Source: Claveliimonas intestinigallinarum (lineage in GTDB: Bacteria > Bacillota > Clostridia > Lachnospirales > Lachnospiraceae). Taken from it: 64,000 nt of DNA. The stretch's first letter is position 1. Each line of letters starts with the position of its first letter. Where the stretch lies: NCBI GenBank assembly GCA_019115145.1, contig DXED01000001.1, positions 28,401-92,400 of the forward strand, read 5' to 3'. Below are positions 26,830-33,856 of the stretch, piece by piece. Under the pieces are notes generated by a model. The model was not told where the DNA came from. It did not search any database and was given only the letters and a program-made list of their open reading frames with translations. The translations under genes were made by a program, and so were the position numbers.

Positions 26830-28017
26830 CTACAGATATTTCTTCAGATCCTCTGCCCTGTCTGTCTTCTCCCAGGGCAGATCCAGATCCGTGCGGCCAA
26901 AGTGTCCGTAGGCCGCCGTCTGCTTGTAGATAGGCCTTCTCAGGTCCAGCATCCGGATGATGCCGGCCGGTCGGAGGTCAAAGTTCTCCCTGATCATCTC
27001 CACGATCTTCTCATCAGACAGCCTGCCGGTTCCGAAGGTGTCTACCATGATGGATGTAGGATGGGCCACGCCGATGGCGTAGGAGAGCTGGATCTCGCAC
27101 TTCTTCGCGATCCCCGCGGCCACGATGTTCTTGGCCACGTACCGGGCCGCGTAGGCCGCAGACCGGTCCACCTTAGTGCAGTCCTTTCCGGAGAAGGCGC
27201 CGCCGCCGTGGCGCGCCATGCCGCCGTATGTATCCACGATGATCTTGCGGCCCGTCAGTCCGCTGTCCCCGTGAGGTCCGCCGATGACAAACCGTCCTGT
27301 GGGGTTGATGAAGAACTTCGTGTGCTCATCTGTCATGCCCTCCGGGATGACCGTGTCAAAGACATACTTTTTGATGTCCTCGTGGATCTGCTCCTGGGTC
27401 ACATCCGGGTCGTGCTGGGTGGACAGAACCACTGCCTCCAGCCTGGCGGGCGCTCCGTTTTCATCGTACTCCACTGTCACCTGGGTCTTGCCGTCCGGAC
27501 GAAGGTAGGGAAGAGTTCCGTTCTTCCTCACTTCCGCCAGCTTCCGGGCCAGCTTATGGGCCAGAGCAGCTGAGTAGGGCATCATCTCCGGCGTCTCGTC
27601 TGTGGCGTATCCGAACATCATGCCCTGGTCGCCGGCGCCGATGGCGTCCAGCTCCTCCTCGGACATCTTGTTCTCCTTTGCCTCCAGGGCCTTGTCCACG
27701 CCCATGGCGATGTCGGAGGACTGCTCGTCAATGGCTGTGATGACGCCGCAGGTGTCCGCGTCAAAGCCGTATTTTCCTCTCGTGTAGCCGATCTCCCTGA
27801 CTGTGTCGCGGACGATCTTCTGAATATCCACATAGGCGTTTGTAGTGATCTCTCCCATGACAAGCACCAGACCGGTAGTAGTGCATGTCTCGCAGGCCAC
27901 GCGGCTCATGGGATCCTGCTCGATGAGGGCATCCAGAATGGCGTCTGAGATCTGGTCGCACATTTTATCCGGATGGCCTTCGGTTACTGACTCTGATGTA
28001 AATAATCTTTTTTCCAT
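26830..28017 (-). CDS. metK: S-adenosylmethionine synthetase
   Basis: Makes SAM from methionine and ATP. It has the GHPDK motif near the start, the family signature GAGDQGMMFGYA, and the phosphate loop GGGAFSGKDCTKVDRS, in 395 residues. Start ATG at 28017 has AAGGAGA five bases upstream. A SAM-I riboswitch with terminator lies directly upstream, so synthesis is shut off when SAM is plentiful. Confidence 0.97.
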   Translation of the reverse strand: MEKRLFTSESVTEGHPDKMCDQISDAILDALIEQDPMSRVACETCTTTGLVLVMGEITTNAYVDIQKIVRDTVREIGYTRGKYGFDADTCGVITAIDEQSSDIAMGVDKALEAKENKMSEEELDAIGAGDQGMMFGYATDETPEMMPYSAALAHKLARKLAEVRKNGTLPYLRPDGKTQVTVEYDENGAPARLEAVVLSTQHDPDVTQEQIHEDIKKYVFDTVIPEGMTDEHTKFFINPTGRFVIGGPHGDSGLTGRKIIVDTYGGMARHGGGAFSGKDCTKVDRSAAYAARYVAKNIVAAGIAKKCEIQLSYAIGVAHPTSIMVDTFGTGRLSDEKIVEMIRENFDLRPAGIIRMLDLRRPIYKQTAAYGHFGRTDLDLPWEKTDRAEDLKKYL

Positions 28018-28065
28018 TGTCCTCTCCTTTTCTTTTCTCCTGTTCATATCCTGCGCATAGGGCAA

Positions 28066-28222
28066 AAAAGAAGTCCGCTTATCAGGAATAAGCGGACTGT
28101 TATACACCCAACAAATCCTCTTATTGTTCGATCGCTCGCTCAGGTTGGCACCTTCCGTCGCCGGGGTTGCCGCAGCTTCACAGGTCCTTTGTACCTCCAC
28201 TGCTCTGAATAAGAGAAATTTT
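28066..28222 (-). ncRNA. SAM-I (S-box) riboswitch with terminator, upstream of metK
   Basis: On the minus strand the leader contains the S-box core: P1 arm CTCTTATT (28208-28215) pairing with AATAAGAG (28118-28125), then CAGTGGAGG, the GCGGCAACC segment, and GGAAGGTGCCAACCTGAGCG. It is followed by a terminator hairpin (AGTCCGCTT/AAGCGGACT, 28072-28098) with a T-run. SAM binding should promote termination before metK. Core and context both fit the family. Confidence 0.93.
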
Positions 28223-28262
28223 CTTTATTTACTGTTTTTATATCCCGTAAGATACAATAGCT

Positions 28263-28291
28263 ACTTTACATTCTTTTCCGTCAGAAGTCAA
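28263..28291 (-). promoter_or_regulatory. metK leader promoter
   Basis: TTGACT (28286-28291, minus strand), 17-base spacer, TAAAGT (28263-28268), about 45 bases before the riboswitch. The -10 is weak. Confidence 0.5.
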
Positions 28292-28298
28292 GCACTTT

Positions 28299-29591
28299 TT
28301 AGCTGACCTTCAGCATGAACTTTCGGATCTCCTTCTCCGTGGACACCTTCTCAATGACTGCGCCCAGGCTCCGCAGCTTCTCCTCAAAGCGCTCGTAGCC
28401 TCTCTGAATATAGACGATGTCGTCCACAATGGTAATCCCTTCTGCAGCCAGTCCCGCGATGCACAGGGCTGCCCCCGCTCTCAGGTCCGGTGCGCTCACC
28501 CTGGCGCCGGAGAATTTCTCCACGCCCTCGATGGTGGCGGAATTGCCCTCGATCTTCACATTGGCTCCCATCCGTGCCAGCTCATCCAGGTATTTGAACC
28601 TGTTCTCAAAAATGCTCTCCGTGATGATACTTGTCCCCTCGCACAGAGCCAGGGTCACGCCGATCTGGGGCTGCATATCTGTTGGGAATCCCGGATAGGG
28701 AAGGGTCTTCACATGGGTACATTTCAGTCTGCCCTTGGAGACTACCCGCACGGCGTCGTCAAACTCCTCCACCTCGCATCCGATCTCCAGCAGCTTGGCC
28801 GTGGTGGCCTCCAGATGCTTGGGAATTACGTTCATCACCGTCACGTCTCCCTGGGTAGCCGCTGCCGCGAACATAAATGTCCCCGCCTCAATCTGGTCCG
28901 GAATGACAGAGTACTCTGTCCGGTGCAGTCTCTGAACGCCTCTGATCCTGATGACGTCTGTCCCGGCTCCCCTGATGTTAGCTCCCATGCTGTTGAGGAA
29001 GTTGGCCACATCCACAACGTGGGGCTCCTTGGCCACGTTCTCCAGGATCGTCAGTCCCTCTGCCATGGCTGCCGCCATCATCACGTTAATGGTGGCTCCC
29101 ACGCTGACCACGTCAAAATAGATGTGCTTTCCTACCAGCCTTGATGCCTCGGCAATGATCTTGCCGTGCTCGATCTCCACGTCCGCTCCCAGAGCCCTGA
29201 AGCCCTTGAGATGCTGGTCAATGGGACGGCTGCCGATATTGCAGCCTCCGGGGAGGGCTACCTCAGCATGCCTGTATTTCCCGAGCAGAGCTCCCAGCAG
29301 ATAGTAGGACGCCCGGATCTTCTTGATATAGTCGTACTCGATATCAACGCTTGTCACGCCTTTTCCGTTGATCTTCACTGTGTGCCGGTCCACTCTGTGC
29401 ACCATCGCGCCGATCCCCGCAATGGCGTCCAGAAGTACATTGATGTCATTTACATCCGGAAGATTATCGATCATTACAGTTTCATCGCTCATAATTGCAG
29501 CCGCAAGAATAGCAAGAGCCGCATTCTTTGCTCCGCCTATCTCCACTTCACCGACAAGCGGATTGCCGCCTTTAATAATATATTGTTCCAT
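28299..29591 (-). CDS. murA: UDP-N-acetylglucosamine 1-carboxyvinyltransferase
   Basis: First committed step of peptidoglycan synthesis: transfers enolpyruvate from PEP to UDP-GlcNAc. The N-terminal NAAL motif (GGAKNAALAIL) and the loop with catalytic Cys117 (LPGGCNIGSRPIDQHL, the fosfomycin target) are intact in 430 residues. It has a near-consensus promoter overlapped by a palindrome. Confidence 0.96.
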   Translation of the reverse strand: MEQYIIKGGNPLVGEVEIGGAKNAALAILAAAIMSDETVMIDNLPDVNDINVLLDAIAGIGAMVHRVDRHTVKINGKGVTSVDIEYDYIKKIRASYYLLGALLGKYRHAEVALPGGCNIGSRPIDQHLKGFRALGADVEIEHGKIIAEASRLVGKHIYFDVVSVGATINVMMAAAMAEGLTILENVAKEPHVVDVANFLNSMGANIRGAGTDVIRIRGVQRLHRTEYSVIPDQIEAGTFMFAAAATQGDVTVMNVIPKHLEATTAKLLEIGCEVEEFDDAVRVVSKGRLKCTHVKTLPYPGFPTDMQPQIGVTLALCEGTSIITESIFENRFKYLDELARMGANVKIEGNSATIEGVEKFSGARVSAPDLRAGAALCIAGLAAEGITIVDDIVYIQRGYERFEEKLRSLGAVIEKVSTEKEIRKFMLKVS

Positions 29592-29906
29592 ACTGCACCT
29601 CGATCATACTCTCATTCTCCGCCCTCGCCGGCGAAGCCCGATTTTCTTGATATTTCCTAATTTTTCTGATGTTTCCGTATTCCAGCTATATATGTCCAGA
29701 TCTTCTAATCTGATTATACTCTTATTATTTCTTGATCCCGCGCCAAAATTCATGGGAGTCATATCCTTATCCGGGACATTTTCCTTGTTTCAACGCAAAA
29801 TCCGCCTTCACCATTATATCACATATAGTGTGCTTGTAAAACATTTTTTACAAGTGCGTAAAATTTCTGTAACATTTTACCATATAATGGATGTGTATGG
29901 CCTGTA
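29592..29906. other. Intergenic region upstream of murA
   Basis: 315 bases without a gene, AT-rich in its right half. It holds the murA promoter and a 22-base palindrome (listed separately). I see no RNA gene and no clear terminator for the shikimate kinase gene. Confidence 0.7.
29813..29854 (-). promoter_or_regulatory. murA promoter with overlapping 22-bp palindrome
   Basis: Minus-strand TTTACA (29835-29840), 16-base spacer, TATAAT (29813-29818). The palindrome CTTGTAAAA-CATT-TTTTACAAG (29833-29854) covers the -35, the position of a repressor operator. I cannot name the regulator. Confidence 0.55.
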
Positions 29907-30404
29907 TTATTTTTCTAAAACGTTTAAAACTTTACCAATAGTTTCTTCCAATGTCAACCCATCTTCGCAAATTGTAATATCCGCATACTTTTCAAACAGG
30001 ACTCTGCGCTCCTCGTACAGCTCCCGGAGCGTCTGGCCGTCCCGCAGGGCAACTCCTCTCTCATGGGGATCCCCGATCCTGTCTTTAATGGTCTCATAGG
30101 ACACCTGAAGGTACACCACTTTTCCGATCCTCTTGTAGTGCTCCATGGCGTTTTTGCAGTAGACCACGCTCCCGCCCGGCGAGATGATGCAGTGCTCCGC
30201 CTCCACCTGGGCGTTGATCCGATCCTCCACCTCCAGGAACCCTTCCGTTCCGCGCTCCTCAATGATCTCATGCAGGAGCTTCTTCTCCTTCTCCTGTATG
30301 AGAAGATCCACGTCCAGAAAGCTGTAGCCCAGCCTCTTCGCCGCCACAACTCCTATGGTGCTCTTCCCGGCCGCCGGCATTCCGATGAAAATAATATTAT
30401 CCAT
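29907..30404 (-). CDS. aroK: Shikimate kinase
   Basis: Phosphorylates shikimate in aromatic amino acid synthesis. Walker A GMPAAGKST, the shikimate-binding Asp region (FLDVDLLIQ) and Gly-rich SPGGSVVY are present; the lid region is RDGQTLRELYEER. GGAGAGGAG precedes the ATG at 30404. Length 165 is typical. It stands alone here, not in an aro cluster. Confidence 0.93.
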   Translation of the reverse strand: MDNIIFIGMPAAGKSTIGVVAAKRLGYSFLDVDLLIQEKEKKLLHEIIEERGTEGFLEVEDRINAQVEAEHCIISPGGSVVYCKNAMEHYKRIGKVVYLQVSYETIKDRIGDPHERGVALRDGQTLRELYEERRVLFEKYADITICEDGLTLEETIGKVLNVLEK

Positions 30405-30611
30405 ACTCCTCTCCTTCTCTCTTTGTACGTCTCCCCTTATCCAGTGCGTCTCCCCCGCACTGCGGTTCCACATTTCTTTTCGCACATTATAGCACGCTTT
30501 CGGCGCATTTGTCCACGGTTCGTCTGTCTCTGCGCTATATGGTTATTATATGCCGCCGGAGGGCCCCCGGTCACCGCCGCCCCTGGCTTTTGCACACGCT
30601 TCCAGATCAAA

Positions 30612-30659
30612 AAAAACAGGAGGGCTCACAGACTCAGCGTCTCTGATGCTCTCCTGTCC
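30612..30659 (-). terminator. Terminator of the 118-residue hypothetical gene
   Basis: Imperfect minus-strand stem ACAGGAGAGCATCAGAGAC against GTCTGTGAGCCCTCCTGT followed by TTTTTTTT. Confidence 0.8.
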
Positions 30660-30669
30660 TCTCTGGCTG

Positions 30670-31026
30670 TCAATAAAATTTCCGTTTGTACTTTCTGTGG
30701 TCGCAGCGCCTCTTGCAGACCTCCTGGTACAGCATGACCTGGATCAGATCCCGCAGCCACTCACCCGGCTCCTCCTCTTCTTTCTCCATCTTCTCGTATA
30801 TCCGCCTGCACATCAGGCCGAGCTGCAGCTTATCCGGGTACTCGTCGTAGAGCATGCTGCCCTCGTATTCCATGCGGTCACATTCGTCCTCCACATAGGG
30901 CAGCGCCCGCTTCGCCGTGTCAGGATACATGCTCTTCATATAATCCAGATCCCGTCTCTCTATCCGCTCATCGTCATATAAGAGGGGTGTCGGATAGGCC
31001 ATATAGTAAGGTAACTTCCGTTCCAT
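30670..31026 (-). CDS. Hypothetical protein, Tyr/Glu/Arg-rich
   Basis: Charged 118-residue protein starting MERKLPYYMAYPTP, with several Tyr and Cys residues toward a basic C terminus (CKRRCDHRKYKRKFY) and a central EKEEEEPGEW stretch. No membrane segment or known fold is apparent. It has its own terminator, supporting a real gene. The ATG at 31026 is chosen; GGGAG lies ten bases upstream. Similar short proteins occur in Lachnospiraceae as far as I recall; function unknown. Confidence 0.65.
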   Translation of the reverse strand: MERKLPYYMAYPTPLLYDDERIERRDLDYMKSMYPDTAKRALPYVEDECDRMEYEGSMLYDEYPDKLQLGLMCRRIYEKMEKEEEEPGEWLRDLIQVMLYQEVCKRRCDHRKYKRKFY

Positions 31027-31110
31027 GCGCAACACACTCCCAGCTGAAAAGTTCTTTCTACGTACAGCATATGCGAGCCTTCTTATTTTGTTACATTTTA
31101 TTTACATATA

Positions 31111-31139
31111 TTGTTTTATTATGTCATTTATGCTATTGT
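31111..31139 (+). promoter_or_regulatory. Promoter of toxin 1 mRNA
   Basis: TTGTTT (31111-31116), 17-base spacer and TATTGT (31134-31139) preceded by TGC (extended -10). The transcript would begin near 31146. Confidence 0.55.
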
Positions 31140-31154
31140 AATTATGTTGTCCGG

Positions 31155-31175
31155 GACCTCCGACAGAGAGGAGGT
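31155..31175 (+). promoter_or_regulatory. Leader hairpin sequestering the toxin 1 ribosome site
   Basis: ACCTCC upstream pairs with GGAGGT (31170-31175), burying the Shine-Dalgarno sequence in a stem with an eight-base loop, as in the 5' stem-loop of par RNA I. Confidence 0.6.
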
Positions 31176-31180
31176 GGTAT

Positions 31181-31202
31181 CTGTGGATTATTTTACAAAC
31201 CT
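31181..31202. repeat. Direct repeat a of module 1 (toxin start region)
   Basis: CTGTGGATTATTTTACAAAC region covering the toxin start codon. A near copy lies at 31328-31348 beyond the terminator, so the antisense RNA carries the complement of the start region. Same design as DRa/DRb of par. Confidence 0.75.
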
Positions 31203-31278
31203 AATCCTTTCGGTCATGGCTGGTCTGATCGTACATCTCATCAGCAAGTGGTTAGACCGAAACAAACCAGACAACTAG
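31183..31278 (+). CDS. Fst-family type I toxin, copy 1 (31 aa)
   Basis: Membrane-damaging peptide toxin of the Fst/par family. GTG start at 31183 with GGAGGTG eight bases upstream. The single hydrophobic helix (LILSVMAGLIVHLISKWL) followed by polar DRNKPDN matches Fst of pAD1 (GLVLEMISRVLDEE region: GL-x5-IS-(K/R)-x-LD). The message would run from about 31146 to the terminator at 31325, some 180 bases. An antisense RNA on the other strand should block translation. Nearly identical in its C-terminal half to the second copy. Confidence 0.85.
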   Translation: MDYFTNLILSVMAGLIVHLISKWLDRNKPDN

Positions 31279-31290
31279 CCCAGCTACATA

Positions 31291-31325
31291 AAAACTCCCC
31301 GGAAGGCCAATTTCCGGGGAGTTTT
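31291..31325. terminator. Bidirectional terminator of module 1
   Basis: AAAACTCCCCGGAA (31291-31304), loop GGCCAAT, complement (31312-31325). It ends in T-runs on both strands and is shared by the convergent toxin and antisense RNAs. Confidence 0.85.
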
Positions 31326-31327
31326 CT

Positions 31328-31348
31328 CTGTGGACTATTTTTAAACCT
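31328..31348. repeat. Direct repeat b of module 1
   Basis: Near copy of the toxin 1 start region (CTGTGGACTATTTTTAAACC) located within the antisense RNA gene; differs by two substitutions and one gap. Confidence 0.75.
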
Positions 31349-31370
31349 TTATAGCTCTCGCTATATCCTT

Positions 31371-31399
31371 ATAATATATCCCTTTTTTGTTTCTGTCAA
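31371..31399 (-). promoter_or_regulatory. Promoter of antitoxin RNA II, module 1
   Basis: Minus-strand TTGACA (31394-31399), exactly 17 bases, TATTAT (31371-31376). Stronger than the toxin promoter, as expected for an antitoxin. Confidence 0.8.
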
Positions 31400-31431
31400 T
31401 ACTTTTCATTTCGTTTATGTCGCTTTTATCG

Positions 31432-31437
31432 TATACT
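31432..31437 (+). promoter_or_regulatory. -10 element of toxin 2 promoter
   Basis: TATACT at the position equivalent to TATTGT of module 1; no good -35 is visible. Transcript start expected near 31444. The leader again pairs ATCTCC with GGAGGT (31469-31474), hiding the ribosome site. Confidence 0.5.
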
Positions 31438-31476
31438 TATTATGTTGTCCGGAATCTCCGACAGAAAGGAGGTGAT

Positions 31477-31498
31477 CCTATGGAGCACTTTTTAAATA
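31477..31498. repeat. Direct repeat a of module 2
   Basis: CCTATGGAGCACTTTTTAAA region at the toxin 2 start; near-identical copy at 31624-31644 (one substitution in the first 20 bases). Clearly different from the module 1 repeats. Confidence 0.75.
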
Positions 31499-31575
31499 TA
31501 GTGTGTTCGGTCACGGCTGGTCTGATCATCCATCTCATCAGCAAGTGGTTAGACCGAAACAAACCAGACAACTAG
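31480..31575 (+). CDS. Fst-family type I toxin, copy 2 (31 aa)
   Basis: Second par-like toxin, ATG at 31480 with AAGGAGGTGAT just upstream. Hydrophobic helix (IVCSVTAGLIIHLISKWL) and tail DRNKPDN. From GLI to the stop it equals copy 1 except one residue (V to I), while the first eleven residues and their codons differ strongly. This is tandem duplication followed by divergence of the antisense-target region. Confidence 0.85.
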   Translation: MEHFLNIVCSVTAGLIIHLISKWLDRNKPDN

Positions 31576-31586
31576 CCCAACTACAT

Positions 31587-31623
31587 AAAAACTCCCCGGA
31601 ACCGACACTTCCGGGGAGTTTTT
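31587..31623. terminator. Bidirectional terminator of module 2
   Basis: Same stem as module 1 (ACTCCCCGGAA and complement) but loop CCGACAC instead of GGCCAAT. Confidence 0.85.
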
Positions 31624-31644
31624 CCTATGGAACACTTTTTAAAT
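31624..31644. repeat. Direct repeat b of module 2
   Basis: Copy of the toxin 2 start region inside the antisense RNA gene. It contains an in-frame ATG, but no toxin body follows. Confidence 0.75.
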
Positions 31645-31668
31645 CATAATAGCTTTCGCTATATTCTT

Positions 31669-31697
31669 ATATTATCTCTCTTTTGCTTCTCTGTCAA
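31669..31697 (-). promoter_or_regulatory. Promoter of antitoxin RNA II, module 2
   Basis: Minus-strand TTGACA (31692-31697), 17-base spacer, TAATAT (31669-31674). It lies just beyond the stop of the V-ATPase D gene. Confidence 0.8.
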
Positions 31698-31719
31698 CAC
31701 TTTATGTCATTATATATTC

Positions 31720-32379
31720 CTATGCCCGCTCGCTGTAGTGATGGGCCTCCTCAAGCATCATATCCTTCACCTTCATGAGCCGGATCTGGGAGCTTCTCTC
31801 GTTCTCATCCAGCTTCATGGTGATATATTTGATGGTCTCCTGCGCCTGAGGGATGATCACATGCTCCAGCGCGTTTACACGGCGTCGGGTCTTCTCAATC
31901 TCGGCAGCCATCAGCTGGCAGGCCTTCTCCACCTCCGCAAGCCGGAGCATATCCGGCAGGATGTCCGCAAGAGATTTCACCGCTCCGTCCAGGTCGCTGG
32001 ATGTAAAGGCAAAGCCGTAGGAGTAGATATCGTTGGCGTCTGCTGTCCGGGTCTTTGTGTCAAACACCGGAATGTTGACGCTCATGACATTCTTCTTTCC
32101 CACCTCCAGGCTCACCTGCTGCTTCGGCGCCATCAGCGCCGTGTGGAGCGTGGCCTCGTCCATGCCCGCTCTGGCGATGACAAAATTCTTGTTGGCAGCC
32201 AGTATCCCAGCCTCCACCTTCTGGCGGAGGGCCATGTTCTCCCTGGCAAGATCCAGGAACTGCCGCATCAGCTCATCACGCTTATCCTTGAGGAGCTTGT
32301 GCCCCCTCCGAGCTGTGACAAGTTTCTTTTTCGTTTTTGTAAGCTCCATGCGGGTAGGAGTGATCTGTGTAGATGCCAT
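31720..32379 (-). CDS. ntpD: V-type ATP synthase subunit D
   Basis: Central rotor shaft of the V1 sector. The 219 residues open with the usual TPTRMELTKTKKKLVTARRG and are mostly coiled coil, with the conserved centre (NALEHVIIPQAQETIKYI). Last gene of the V-ATPase operon, 100 bases after subunit B with a palindromic element between. It runs toward the tandem toxin modules. Confidence 0.95.
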   Translation of the reverse strand: MASTQITPTRMELTKTKKKLVTARRGHKLLKDKRDELMRQFLDLARENMALRQKVEAGILAANKNFVIARAGMDEATLHTALMAPKQQVSLEVGKKNVMSVNIPVFDTKTRTADANDIYSYGFAFTSSDLDGAVKSLADILPDMLRLAEVEKACQLMAAEIEKTRRRVNALEHVIIPQAQETIKYITMKLDENERSSQIRLMKVKDMMLEEAHHYSERA

Positions 32380-32396
32380 ATGCTTTCCTCCTTACT

Positions 32397-32480
32397 GTCT
32401 GCGCACGCCCTATGCAGATTTGCGGAAATATCCGTCCGCAGGCAAGCCTGCGCGGCTATTTCCACCAATCTGCGCACGGC
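32397..32480. repeat. Intercistronic palindromic element between ntpB and ntpD
   Basis: About 84 bases of imperfect inverted repeat: GCAGATTTGCGGAAATA (from 32414) against TATTTCCACCAATCTGC (to 32472), with a GC-rich centre CCGCAGGC-AA-GCCTGCGCGG. CTGCGCACG occurs at both outer ends as a direct repeat. REP-like; it could stabilise or partly terminate the message. Confidence 0.55.
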
Positions 32481-33854
32481 TTACTGTTTCCCATAGTACA
32501 GATCCAGATACTTGTCGTCGATACGTTTCAGCTCGGACCTGGGCAGGATGGACAGAAGCTTCCAGCCGATCTCCAGCGTCTCCTCGATGGACCGGTCCGT
32601 GTGGTAGCCCTGGGACACGTACTGCTTCTCGAACTCGTCGGCAAATTTTGCGTAGATCAGATCGATCTCTGTCAGGGCCGCCTCGCCCAGGATGGTCATC
32701 AGCTCCTTGGCGTCCTTTCCTCTTGAGTAGGCCGCGAAGAGCTGGTTCATAGTGTTGGAGTGGTCCGCCCTGGTCTTGCCCTCGCCGATCCCCTTATCCT
32801 TCAGGCGGGACAGGGACGGCAGCACGTCGATGGGGGGCTGGATGCCCTTGCGGTAGAGGTCACGGCTCAGGATGACCTGCCCCTCTGTGATGTATCCGGT
32901 CAGGTCCGGGATGGGATGGGTCTTGTCGTCCTCCGGCATGGTCAGAATGGGGATCATGGTGATGCTTCCCTTCTTCCCTCTCTGCCGCCCCGCACGCTCA
33001 TACATCTGCGCCAGGTCTGTATACATATATCCGGGATAGCCGCGGCGTCCCGGGACTTCCTTCTTGGCTGCGGAGATCTCACGGAGAGCGTCCGCATAGT
33101 TTGTGATGTCCGTCAGAATGACAAGGACATGCATGTCTTTTTCAAAGGCAAGGTACTCTGCCGCCGTCAGGGCCATACGGGGCGTGGAGATACGCTCCAC
33201 GGCCGGGTCATTGGCCAGATTGATAAAGAGCACCGTCCTGTCGATGGCTCCCGTCTCCTTGAAAGACTCCACGAAGAAATTGGACTCCTCAAAGGTGATG
33301 CCCATGGCTGCGAATACAACGGCGAATTTCTCGTCGGTTCCCCGCACCTTTGCCTGCCTTGCGATCTGTGCCGCCAGCTGAGAGTGGGGCAGGCCGGAGC
33401 AGGAGAAGATAGGCAGCTTCTGCCCCCGGACAAGGGTGTTCAGTCCGTCGATGGCCGAGATACCTGTCTGGATAAACTCGGAGGGGTAGACTCTGGCTGC
33501 CGGGTTCATAGGCAGACCGTTGATGTCCCTCCTCTCCTCCGGAAGGATTTCCGGGCCTCCGTCCGCGGGGCGCCCCAGGCCGTCAAACACGCGGCCCAGC
33601 ATATCCCCGGACACGCCCAGCTCCAGGCTCCTTCCAAGGAAGCGCACCTTACTGTTGCTTAAGTTGATGCCGGCGGCGTTTTCATAGAGCTGTACGACCA
33701 CCTTGTCGCCGTCCACCTCCAGCACCTTGCAGCGGCGCTTCTCGCCGCTCATCAGTTCAATCTCGCCGAGCTCGTCGTAGGTGACTCCCTCCACGCCTTT
33801 TACCATCATCAGCGGGCCGGCAACTTCCTGTATGGTTCTGTATTCTTTTGGCAT
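32481..33854 (-). CDS. ntpB: V-type ATP synthase subunit B
   Basis: Non-catalytic regulatory subunit of the V1 hexamer, 457 residues. It resembles the ATPase fold but has SCSGLPHSQLA in place of a functional P-loop, as expected for B, and carries PGRRGYPGYMYTDLAQ. Two bases separate it from subunit A. Confidence 0.96.
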   Translation of the reverse strand: MPKEYRTIQEVAGPLMMVKGVEGVTYDELGEIELMSGEKRRCKVLEVDGDKVVVQLYENAAGINLSNSKVRFLGRSLELGVSGDMLGRVFDGLGRPADGGPEILPEERRDINGLPMNPAARVYPSEFIQTGISAIDGLNTLVRGQKLPIFSCSGLPHSQLAAQIARQAKVRGTDEKFAVVFAAMGITFEESNFFVESFKETGAIDRTVLFINLANDPAVERISTPRMALTAAEYLAFEKDMHVLVILTDITNYADALREISAAKKEVPGRRGYPGYMYTDLAQMYERAGRQRGKKGSITMIPILTMPEDDKTHPIPDLTGYITEGQVILSRDLYRKGIQPPIDVLPSLSRLKDKGIGEGKTRADHSNTMNQLFAAYSRGKDAKELMTILGEAALTEIDLIYAKFADEFEKQYVSQGYHTDRSIEETLEIGWKLLSILPRSELKRIDDKYLDLYYGKQ

Positions 33855-33856
33855 AA

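Larger units (their letters stand above)
31291..31364 (-). ncRNA. Antitoxin RNA II of module 1 (par-like)
   Basis: About 74 bases, predicted from promoter to shared terminator. It begins with a small hairpin closed by a GNRA tetraloop (ATAGC-GAGA-GCTAT), then the complement of direct repeat b, then the terminator stem-loop. Size and order match RNA II of pAD1 par (about 65 bases). Ends predicted. Confidence 0.75.
31587..31662 (-). ncRNA. Antitoxin RNA II of module 2 (par-like)
   Basis: About 76 bases predicted: 5' hairpin with GAAA tetraloop (ATAGC-GAAA-GCTAT), complement of the toxin 2 start repeat, then the shared terminator. Ends predicted from promoter and terminator. Confidence 0.75.

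Noticed and set aside
31387..31480. Longer version of toxin 2 starting at an upstream in-frame ATG
   Set aside because: That stretch contains the antisense promoter and predicted -10 of the toxin message; the AAGGAGGTGAT site sits right before the ATG at 31480.
31627..31760. Possible third toxin copy beginning at the ATG in direct repeat b of module 2
   Set aside because: Only the start region is repeated; no GLI..HLISKWLD body follows and no upstream ribosome site, so it is the antitoxin-encoding repeat.
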